The translations under genes were made by a program, and so were the position numbers. The notes under the pieces are model-generated. The model searched no databases, had not been told where the DNA came from, and saw only the letters and a list, made by a program, of their open reading frames with translations. A stretch of 18,188 nt of DNA from Fen-1231 sp035286465 (lineage in GTDB: Bacteria; Gemmatimonadota; Gemmatimonadetes; Gemmatimonadales; Gemmatimonadaceae). This document shows positions 6,772 through 13,291 of this stretch, piece after piece; position 1 is the stretch's first letter; each line of letters starts with the position of its first letter. Where the stretch lies: the NCBI GenBank assembly GCA_035286465.1, contig DATEDF010000088.1:1-18188 (forward strand). The letters run 5' to 3'.

Positions 6772-9372
6772 TCACTGCACCCGCACCCGCTCTCCCGTCT
6801 GGCCGCTCGCGCCCTGCGCCGCCGCCGTGCGCACCGGCACGCCGAGCTTCAGCTCCTGCTCGACCAGTCCGCGGTAGCGCGCATCACCGCGCATCTTGTC
6901 GAAGCGCGAGTCCCACCCGAGATGCACGATGAACGTCGAGCGCTCCTCCGCCGCGCGGCGCAACCACTTGAAGGTCTCGTCGCCGTCCCCCAGCCCGGCG
7001 TAGACGGTGGCGATGTCGTAGGGGGAGACGTACTCGTTCTGCGCCCGCGCGAGCAGCCTGGCCAGCACCCGGCGAGACTCCGCCGTGTGCCCCGCGACCG
7101 CCAGCCCGTTCGCGTACGCCGCGGCGGCGAACGCGCCCGGGCTCAGGCGCGTGCCCTCGACGAACGCCAGCAGCGCCGAGTCCGGCTTCCCCGCGCCGAG
7201 GAGCGCCCAGCCGCGCACCACCTGCGCCCACTCGCCGGGCATCAAGGCGTTCGCCTCCGCGGCGTAGGCGAGCGCCTGCGTGTACTCGTGGTTGAAGAGA
7301 CTGTGCCAGCCCATGCAGGACGTGAGCATCGGGTTGGCGGGATCCAGCGCGACCGCCTTCGCCGTCTCCTCCAGCGATTCGCGCTGCCGCCCCTGCGCGA
7401 GCAGGAAGTGCGCGTAGTCGTGATGGATCTGCGCGTGGCCGGGACTCAACTCGAGCGCGCGGCGGAACTCCCGCTCAGCGCCGGCCCAGTCCCATTCCTG
7501 GAGCATCTTCACCAACGCGATCTGGCCGTGCGCTTCGGCCAGAAGCGAGTCCTGCTCGAGCGCCGCCGTCGCCGCCCGGCGCATCTTGCCGAACGCGATC
7601 CCCGGCGGAATGTCGCCGAAGAACGCCAGGAAGTAGTTGGCGCGTGAGAGCCCCGCCTGCGCGGGGGCGTGAGTGGGATCAACCGCCACCGCGCGCTCGA
7701 AGGCCTCGATCGCCTGCGGGAGCTTCCAGTGCGCCTGGAAGTAGACGCCCTTGAGGTACGCCTCGTGCGCGGCGGGATCGGTCGCCCGCTCCGCGGCCGC
7801 CGTCACGCCGCGCCCGGCAACGCCGCGCCTGCCGGCGCCGCGAGCGACCACGCGCACGATCGCCGCCTTCATCTCCTGCTGGAGCGCGAACAGCTCGCGC
7901 ACGTGCCGGACGTACGTGCCGGTCCAGAGACTGTCCTGCGTGGCGCCCCGCACGAGCGTGGCCGACACGCGCACGCTGTCGCCCGTGCGCGTGAGGCTCC
8001 CTTGAACCAGCAGGTCCGCGTGCAGCTCACGGGCGATCTCCGGGAGTGTCTTGGGCGGGCCCATCGCGGCCATCCCGCCGCTCGCGCCACTCGCGGCGCT
8101 CGGGCCGGAGGGCATCGCGGCCTTTCCCATCCCGCCGCTCATGTCGGAAGGCATCGCGGCCTTCGCCATCCCGCCCATCTCCGTCCCACCGGCGGAGGCG
8201 CTCGCGTACCGCATGATGGACGTGCCGGAGATCACCCGCACGCCCGGGACGCGCACCAGGTCGGCGATCAGCGCGTCGGTCAGTCCATCGGCGAGATAGG
8301 CAAACTCGGCGTCACCGGAGCTGTTCGTGAGCGGCAGCACGGCGAGCGTTTGCACCGGGCCGCCGCCGCGGAGCAGGTCGCCGAAGCGCCACCAGGCGCC
8401 GAACAACACCACGAGCGTCGCGATCGCGGCGAACGCCTTGGCGCGGCGTGAGCCGAGGCGCACGAACCTCGATCCGGCGCGCACTCCGGATCCCGCGCCG
8501 CGCGCGGTGGAATCCGCGTATCGCTCGCCGCTCTCCTGCGAGCACGCGGCGAGCGCCACGCGGAACTGCTCCACGGTGGAGTAGCGGTCGGCCGGCACGG
8601 GATCAAGGCCGCGCAGCAGCGCCTCCTCCACCGTCGCCGACACCGACGGGCGCGCCGCGCGAATCCGGGGTGGAGGCCCGCTCAGCCGCTTCGCGATCAT
8701 TGCCTGCGCCGTCGGGCCGGTGAACGGCGGCTCACCCGCAAGCATCTCGTGCAGCACGGAGGCCAGGCTGTAGAGGTCGGAGCGGCCGTCCAGCGTCTGC
8801 TCGCCGGCTGCCTGCTCCGGGCTCATGTACGCCGGCGTGCCCAACGTCAGCCCCGTCGAGGTGAGCCGTCCCTCGGCGGCACTCCCGATCGCCCGGGCGA
8901 TTCCGAAATCGGAGAGCACCGCGTGCCCGTCTTCCAGCAGGATGTTCTCGGGCTTGATGTCGCGGTGCAGGACGTTGTGCCGGTGCGCGTAGTCGAGCGC
9001 GCTCGCCACCTGGCAGGTGATGCGGAGCGCGTCCTCCACCGGAAGCTGCTTCTCGCGCGTGAGCCGGTCGCGCAGCGACTCGCCCACCACGAACGGCATG
9101 ACGAAATAGAGAAGGCCGGCGGCCTCACCCGAGTCGTGCAGCGGGAGGATGTGCGGGTGCGTGAGCTGCGCGGCGATGTTGATCTCGCGCAGGAACCGTT
9201 CGGCGCCCAGACTCTGCGCGAGTTCGGGGTGGAGGACCTTGACGGCGACGTCCCGGTCGTGCTTCCGGTCGCGGGCCAGGTACACGGTCGCCATCCCGCC
9301 GCGGCCGATGCGACGTACGATCGCGTAGCGCTCCGCCAGCAGCGGTGGAGGTGCAGAAGGTTCGTCGTGCAT
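6772..9372 (-). CDS. Membrane Ser/Thr protein kinase with TolB-like and TPR sensor region
   Basis: An 866-aa Hanks-type kinase. The start ATG at 9372 has GGGAGG about 5 bases upstream. Kinase features: glycine loop GRGGMATVY (23-31), VAVK with Lys45, HRDIKPEN (136-143, catalytic Asp138), DFG (155-157), SPEQ (184-187). A transmembrane helix lies at about 311-328, so the kinase is cytoplasmic and the rest probably periplasmic. Residues about 339-500 resemble the TolB/FlgO-like domain often found in these kinases (TLAVLPLTNSSGD, FAYLADGLTDAL). From about 535 to 815 there are TPR-like helical repeats (EAYLKGVYFQAHWKLPQAIE and similar). A Met-rich repeat interrupts the TolB-like domain (398-438). 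All catalytic residues are present, so it should be active. Its ligand and targets are not shown by the sequence; the convergent protease operon is not necessarily linked. Confidence 0.96.
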   Translation of the reverse strand: MHDEPSAPPPLLAERYAIVRRIGRGGMATVYLARDRKHDRDVAVKVLHPELAQSLGAERFLREINIAAQLTHPHILPLHDSGEAAGLLYFVMPFVVGESLRDRLTREKQLPVEDALRITCQVASALDYAHRHNVLHRDIKPENILLEDGHAVLSDFGIARAIGSAAEGRLTSTGLTLGTPAYMSPEQAAGEQTLDGRSDLYSLASVLHEMLAGEPPFTGPTAQAMIAKRLSGPPPRIRAARPSVSATVEEALLRGLDPVPADRYSTVEQFRVALAACSQESGERYADSTARGAGSGVRAGSRFVRLGSRRAKAFAAIATLVVLFGAWWRFGDLLRGGGPVQTLAVLPLTNSSGDAEFAYLADGLTDALIADLVRVPGVRVISGTSIMRYASASAGGTEMGGMAKAAMPSDMSGGMGKAAMPSGPSAASGASGGMAAMGPPKTLPEIARELHADLLVQGSLTRTGDSVRVSATLVRGATQDSLWTGTYVRHVRELFALQQEMKAAIVRVVARGAGRRGVAGRGVTAAAERATDPAAHEAYLKGVYFQAHWKLPQAIEAFERAVAVDPTHAPAQAGLSRANYFLAFFGDIPPGIAFGKMRRAATAALEQDSLLAEAHGQIALVKMLQEWDWAGAEREFRRALELSPGHAQIHHDYAHFLLAQGRQRESLEETAKAVALDPANPMLTSCMGWHSLFNHEYTQALAYAAEANALMPGEWAQVVRGWALLGAGKPDSALLAFVEGTRLSPGAFAAAAYANGLAVAGHTAESRRVLARLLARAQNEYVSPYDIATVYAGLGDGDETFKWLRRAAEERSTFIVHLGWDSRFDKMRGDARYRGLVEQELKLGVPVRTAAAQGASGQTGERVRVQ
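8050..8190 (-). repeat. Met/Gly-rich imperfect 13-residue repeat inside the kinase sensor domain
   Basis: Residues 395-441 of the kinase contain AKAAMPSDMSGGM followed by GKAAMPSGPSAAS, and then a weaker GGMAAMGPP. The AAMPS core recurs at a 13-residue (39-nt) spacing, and the DNA copies near 8109-8140 and 8149-8179 are still alike, which indicates fairly recent tandem duplication. Confidence 0.8.
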
Positions 9373-9492
9373 ACGCGCCTCCCGGGGGGGCGAGCTGCCG
9401 CCTTCAGTCTACGCTGGTGTTAATACTTGCGAACAGGTGACCCCGCCAGTTGCCGGCCAACCGCGCACTCCGAAATCACGGAGATCGCGGCT

Positions 9493-9597
9493 CTACACCC
9501 GTCCATACGGCGTGACGCTCTTGTAGGCCCGCCAGCTGAAGGCACCGGTGGCGACGACGAGCACGATCGTCAACCACCACGGGAAGGGGGCCCGCAC
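9493..9597 (-). pseudogene. Possible C-terminal remnant of a membrane protein
   Basis: This minus-strand frame ends at TAG 9493-9495 and encodes a protein-like tail: PFPWWLTIVLVVATGAFSW, then RAYKSVTPYGRV. It has one hydrophobic helix followed by a basic end. The frame is open only from just after a TGA at about 9609-9611. A GTG at 9597 could start a 34-aa peptide, but there is no ribosome binding site. I read it as the broken 3' end of a gene next to the AT-rich island, possibly the gene whose 5' end lies at 10411. A genuine tiny membrane protein is the alternative. Apart from this, 9373-9634 holds only the kinase upstream region. Confidence 0.35.
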
Positions 9598-9619
9598 CTG
9601 GCCATACCATCAGAATGGC

Positions 9620-9634
9620 GGTGATGATGTGACC
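9620..9634. repeat. Left boundary element of the AT-rich island
   Basis: Read on the minus strand this 15-mer is GGTCACATCATCACC. A similar 16-mer, GGTGACCCCCGTCACC, occurs on the same strand at the other end of the island (10371-10386). The shared pattern is GGT[C/G]AC, 4-5 bases, then TCACC. It could be a degenerate direct repeat or chance. Confidence 0.3.
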
Positions 9635-10231
9635 TTAGTTAATCACTTTCATCTTTACAATCCGTTCAAAGTAATTCCCCAGCATGCCCTTTCGGGGGTC
9701 GCCCTTGACGGATTCGCCTTTCGTCAACATCACCTGAAGCTGTAATTCAGCATCTCTCGCATCGTCAAGAGGTTGTACTGTCATTGGCAAGACTGTGATC
9801 TTTGCGTCTTCAAACCCCGGTAACTTGTCACCAACTACACGGCAGGACATCTGGAGATTTACTGCCCATCCCGGCGCGAATTTTGAAATGGAGTTTGTTT
9901 CAATCCTTGCGGGATCGATATATGTCCATGCGTTGCGGTATGGTGAAGTTGCATCATCATCTTTCACGCGGCCGATAACAGTAAGAATCGTCTTTTGTTG
10001 ACCTCGCTTGACATCCAATAGGAAAGTGCCGTCCGGCTGACGAAGGGATTTCATGGTCTCCTTGTCGAGGACATCAATGATGGTCTTTTCGTCATTAGCC
10101 CAAGGGCCATTATTGACGTGACAGCTCATGCAAGACCTTGCCTTCCCGAGAATGCCAACAGCCGGTGGATATGCAATCGCCGTGTTGGCAACCCCGACAA
10201 GTAACGAGAGTGCTGTAATGATGGTCTTCAT
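9635..10231 (-). CDS. Exported monoheme c-type cytochrome-like protein
   Basis: A 198-aa protein. The frame is open further upstream (ATG at 10366), but I choose ATG 10231 because a strong GGAGGAG stands 7 bases before it and the product opens with a signal peptide (MKTIITALSLLVGVANTAIA, cleavage near residue 20). One heme c attachment motif, CMSCH, lies at residues 34-38, soon after the mature N-terminus. The rest (about 39-198) looks beta-rich (TFLLDVKRGQQKTILTVIG, AELQLQVMLTKG) and has one further Cys in LQMSCRVVG. An electron-transfer or redox-sensing role outside the cytoplasm is likely. Base composition is plainly less GC-rich than all neighbours, with many AT-ending codons, which points to recent acquisition. 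I do not recognise a named subfamily. Confidence 0.8.
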   Translation of the reverse strand: MKTIITALSLLVGVANTAIAYPPAVGILGKARSCMSCHVNNGPWANDEKTIIDVLDKETMKSLRQPDGTFLLDVKRGQQKTILTVIGRVKDDDATSPYRNAWTYIDPARIETNSISKFAPGWAVNLQMSCRVVGDKLPGFEDAKITVLPMTVQPLDDARDAELQLQVMLTKGESVKGDPRKGMLGNYFERIVKMKVIN

Positions 10232-10384
10232 TTCGACGCTCCTCCAATCCATTTGATGGATCTTCCAGATAGACCGTTTTCTTCGTTCTGCATACACGAT
10301 ATGATCCTCACCATGCGCTTCAAGAGCTTGTTTCTCCTCCTGCTTTGCCAGCCAGGCATACATCATTATCGGTGACGGGGGTCA
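10232..10384 (-). pseudogene. Possible 3' remnant of an isoprenylcysteine/PE methyltransferase-like gene
   Basis: Upstream of the cytochrome start the same frame stays open back to a TGA at 10382-10384. From the double ATG at 10361-10366 it encodes about 45 residues starting MMYAWLAKQEEKQALEAHGE, then DHIVYAERRKRSIWKIHQ. The AKxEE...HGE...Y pattern resembles the C-terminal end of small membrane methyltransferases of the ICMT/PEMT type, whose tails run (R/K)xEE....FGEEYxxY. No membrane part of such a protein is present, so this would be a truncated tail carried with the cytochrome gene. It has the same AT-rich composition as the cytochrome. The family match is from memory and uncertain. Confidence 0.35.
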
Positions 10385-10386
10385 CC
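10371..10386. repeat. Palindrome at right boundary of the AT-rich island
   Basis: GGTGAC and GTCACC form a perfect 6-bp inverted repeat around GGGG. It lies exactly where composition changes from AT-richer (left) to GC-rich (right). It has no T-run and so is not a typical terminator. See the similar element at 9620-9634. Confidence 0.4.
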
Positions 10387-10411
10387 GTGAGCGCGCTGAG
10401 CAGCGCGTCCA
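10387..10411 (-). pseudogene. Orphan gene start truncated at the island boundary
   Basis: On the minus strand an ATG at 10411 has GAGGAG 8 bases upstream, and the frame begins MDALLSALTVTPVT in GC-rich codons. It runs straight into the AT-rich island at about 10371, where the coding style changes, and stops after about 31 codons. I read this as the 5' end of a gene interrupted by the island. The family cannot be told from so few residues. The rest of the gap up to 10563 shows nothing recognisable. Confidence 0.35.
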
Positions 10412-10563
10412 TCGTCTCGTCTCCTCGCGGGTGAGACTGCCTCGGCGGAAACGCGAGACGCGACGCCCGGCGGGGCAGAGAACGTGGCTCCATTGAATGA
10501 ACCGAGAGTCAGAGAGAATGGAAGGCATTGGGCGGAATCCCTGACAGAGGACCGCGCGCGCTC

Positions 10564-11514
10564 CTACCCCTTTCTGATGAACGTCCCGGCCTGCAGCTCT
10601 GCGTAGGCCTGCCGCAGCTCCTCCTCGGTGTTCATCACGATCGGTCCGTACCACGCCACCGGCTCCTCGATCGGCTTTCCCGACACGAGGAGAAACCGGA
10701 TTCCGTCCTCGCCGGCCTGAACGGTCACCTCGTCGCCACTGTCGAAGAGCACGAGCGAGCGGTCGCCGGTCTCCGCGAGCGCCGGGGGCGCCAGCGGCGC
10801 CGGCGGCGCCGCAGTCGTAGTGGGCGTCGCGCCGGCCGCGGCGCCCACGCGCTCGGTCAGCACGCCGCGCGGCGCTGACGCGTCGCGGAACGTGCCGCTC
10901 CCCTCGAACACGTACGCGAACGCGTGCCGCGACGTCTCCACCGCGAGTGTCTTGCGCCGGAGCGGCGGCACCCACACGTCGAGATAGCGCGGATCCGCGG
11001 CGATCCCGTCCACCGGACCCGTCTTCCCCCAGAAGCTCCCGCAGAGCACGCGGACGCGCGTGCCGTCGTCGTCCGTCACATCGGGAATGTCACGCGCGGC
11101 GACGTCCTGATAGCGCGGCGCCGTCATCTTCAGCGACGACGGCAGATTCGCCCAGAGCTGGAATCCGTGCATCCGCCCGCGCTGATCGCCCTTGGGCATC
11201 TCCTGATGGAGGATTCCGCTGCCGGCCGTCATCCACTGCACGTCCCCGCCGCCGAGCGTGCCGCTGTTGCCGAGGCTGTCGCCGTGGCTCACCGTGCCCG
11301 CGAGCACGTAGGTGATCGTCTCGATCCCACGGTGCGGATGCCACGGGAAGCCCTTCAGGTAGTCTTCCGGGTTCTCGTTGCGGAAGTCGTCGAGCAGAAG
11401 GAACGGATCAAACTCCTCCGTCTCCCCGAAACCGAACGCGCGACGGAGCTTCACGCCGGCGCCTTCGAGCGTGGGGCGGGCCTGGATGATTCGCTTGACG
11501 GGACGGATGGACAC
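10564..11514 (-). CDS. Pirin family bicupin protein
   Basis: A 316-aa pirin-like protein. I choose GTG 11514, because GAGGAG stands 5 bases upstream and the product then starts VSIRPVKRIIQARPTLEGAG as pirins do; the ATG at 11682 would add a tail unlike the family. The N-terminal cupin keeps the metal ligands: His59 and His61 (WHPHRGIETITYVL), His103 and Glu105 (GILHQEMP), matching human pirin His56, His58, His101 and Glu103. The second cupin includes FAYVFEGSGTF and VLFDSGDEV. A Pro/Ala/Thr-rich insert (about 224-247) interrupts it. Family members have been described as quercetin dioxygenases, regulators or redox-sensing proteins; this one's role is not shown. It is cytoplasmic and divergent from the M16 operon. 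Confidence 0.94.
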   Translation of the reverse strand: MSIRPVKRIIQARPTLEGAGVKLRRAFGFGETEEFDPFLLLDDFRNENPEDYLKGFPWHPHRGIETITYVLAGTVSHGDSLGNSGTLGGGDVQWMTAGSGILHQEMPKGDQRGRMHGFQLWANLPSSLKMTAPRYQDVAARDIPDVTDDDGTRVRVLCGSFWGKTGPVDGIAADPRYLDVWVPPLRRKTLAVETSRHAFAYVFEGSGTFRDASAPRGVLTERVGAAAGATPTTTAAPPAPLAPPALAETGDRSLVLFDSGDEVTVQAGEDGIRFLLVSGKPIEEPVAWYGPIVMNTEEELRQAYAELQAGTFIRKG

Positions 11515-11734
11515 GACGGCTCCTCGGGATGGACACTGCACGTGAGACGCCAAGCTAACGGGTGCCGCCCCGCGCTCGCCAGCGACGTCCTCGCGCTCGA
11601 CGCCGGGGCGGCGCGAAACCCTCTCCCCCGCCTCACTGTCAAAGAGGGAAACCGGGTTGTGTCTCCGCCCGGGTCGCCACATCTTCGTTTTGCCGGCTCC
11701 CCCCGCCGCCCTTCACCCTTTCCGTCCCGGAGCC

Positions 11735-13291
11735 ATGCGCCACACTCGCATTCTGCGCCGCGCCACACGAGCCGCGGCCGCGCTCTCCCTCGCCCCGATC
11801 GCGCTCCTCGCGTTTCTCGCGCCCGTCGCCGCCGCGCCGCAAGCGCGCCCGGCGGCCAGCTCGAGCGCCATCAACATCCCGTTCGAGAAGTACACCCTCC
11901 CGAACGGGCTCACCGTGATCCTCGCCCCGGACCACACAATTCCGCAGGCGGCAGTGGACGTCTGGTACCACGTCGGCTCGAAGAACGAGCAGACCGGCCG
12001 CACCGGCTTCGCGCACATGTTCGAGCACGTGATGTTCACGGGCTCGGGGCACGTGCCCTACGGGCTCCACGACCGGCTCACCGAGGGCGTGGGTGGGAAC
12101 AACAACGGCTCGACGTCGAACGACCGGACGAACTACTACGAGAACGTCCCGTCGAACTACGTCGAGAGCGCCCTCTGGATGGAGGCCGACCGGATGGGGT
12201 TCCTCCTCGACAAGCTCGACAACGACAAGTTCGTCGCGCAGCGCGACATCGTGCAGAACGAGCGCCGGCAGGGGATAGACAACCAGCCGTACGGGCGCGC
12301 GTTCGAGATCATCACCGCGGCGATGCTCCCCGACACGCACGTCTACTCGTGGCCCGTGGTGGGCTACATGGCCGACCTGCAGAAGGCGACGGTGGACGAC
12401 GTCAAGCAGTTCTTCCGGCTCTACTACGCGCCGAACAACGCGACGATCGCGATCGTCGGCGATTTCGATCCGGTGCAGGTGAAGCGGTGGATCACGAAGT
12501 ACTTCGCCGACCTGCCCAAGGGGGCGCCGATCACACGCCCGACGGTCGCGCCCGTCACGTTGACCGCCGAACGGCGGCTCGACGTGGCCGCCCCGGCGAC
12601 GGCGGGCGGTGAGAAGCGGCTCGTGTTGGCCGCCCCGGCGACAGCGGGCGCCGGGCAGCGGCTGGTGTTCGAGGACCGCGTGCAGGTAGCGCGGATGGAC
12701 ATCGCGTGGCCGGCCCCGGGCGAGGACAGCGACGACACACACGCGCTCAACTTCGTGGCGCAGATCCTCTCGGGGCCGCGCACCGCGCGCATCACCAAGA
12801 CGCTGGTGTTCGACGAACAGTCGGCGGCGAGCGTGAGCGCGTTCAACTTCGCGAACGAGAAGTTCGGGCAGTTCTTCGTGCGGCTCACGCCGCGGCCGGG
12901 GCATTCGCTGACGGAGCTAGAAGCGCGCGCCGACTCGATCATCGAGAAGCTCAAGCGCGACGGGCCGACCGCCGAGGAGTTGGCGCGGGCGAAGGCGGGG
13001 CTCGAGTTCGGGTTCATCTCGCAGCTCCAGTCGAACCTCGGCAAGGCCGAGATGCTGATTTCCGGCCAGGTATTCCACGGCGACGCCGGGCACTACAAGG
13101 CGCAGTACGCGAAGCTCAAGGCGGTCACCGCCGCCGACGTAAGGCGCGTGGCGAACAAGTACCTCGGCCCGGGGCGCGTGGTGCTGAGCATCGTGCCGCA
13201 GGGGAAGGTCGCCGAGGCCGCGAAGGCCGACCAGAGCGTGAAGGTCACCGTCTCGCCTGACGGCGGGCACTACATCATCGGGACTCGATAA
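11735..13291 (+). CDS. Exported M16 zinc peptidase, catalytic subunit
   Basis: A 518-aa M16 (pitrilysin-type) metallopeptidase. I start at ATG 11735 (GGAG two bases before it) because it opens on an Arg-rich signal peptide with a long Ala/Leu core ending near VAAA (about 34); the ATG at 11657 would bury it. The inverse zinc motif HMFEH is at residues 94-98 (His94, catalytic Glu97, His98) and the third ligand is Glu176 in QNERRQ, the usual spacing. The second M16 domain begins around residue 310. A 14-residue tandem duplication (281-308) lies in the linker between the two halves. The stop overlaps the next ATG by one base (TAATG), so the two M16 genes are co-translated and probably form a heterodimer that degrades peptides in the periplasm. 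Confidence 0.96.
   Translation: MRHTRILRRATRAAAALSLAPIALLAFLAPVAAAPQARPAASSSAINIPFEKYTLPNGLTVILAPDHTIPQAAVDVWYHVGSKNEQTGRTGFAHMFEHVMFTGSGHVPYGLHDRLTEGVGGNNNGSTSNDRTNYYENVPSNYVESALWMEADRMGFLLDKLDNDKFVAQRDIVQNERRQGIDNQPYGRAFEIITAAMLPDTHVYSWPVVGYMADLQKATVDDVKQFFRLYYAPNNATIAIVGDFDPVQVKRWITKYFADLPKGAPITRPTVAPVTLTAERRLDVAAPATAGGEKRLVLAAPATAGAGQRLVFEDRVQVARMDIAWPAPGEDSDDTHALNFVAQILSGPRTARITKTLVFDEQSAASVSAFNFANEKFGQFFVRLTPRPGHSLTELEARADSIIEKLKRDGPTAEELARAKAGLEFGFISQLQSNLGKAEMLISGQVFHGDAGHYKAQYAKLKAVTAADVRRVANKYLGPGRVVLSIVPQGKVAEAAKADQSVKVTVSPDGGHYIIGTR
12575..12658 (+). repeat. Two tandem 42-bp units in the M16 linker
   Basis: The units 12575-12616 and 12617-12658 encode RLDVAAPATAGGEK and RLVLAAPATAGAGQ, and a third RLVFED begins at 12659. 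The core GCCGCCCCGGCGAC is identical in both. This is an in-frame duplication, probably recent. Confidence 0.85.

Noticed and set aside
8109..8179. CRISPR-like repeats
   Set aside because: The two copies are coding, in frame, 39 nt apart and without unique spacers.
10382..10975. Minus-strand frame of 197 aa overlapping the pirin end
   Set aside because: It is an out-of-frame shadow of pirin with an Arg/Gly-rich product.
10924..12612. Long plus-strand open frame (562 aa) across the pirin and M16 genes
   Set aside because: It overlaps two well-supported genes on both strands and has a low-information Arg/Pro-rich product.
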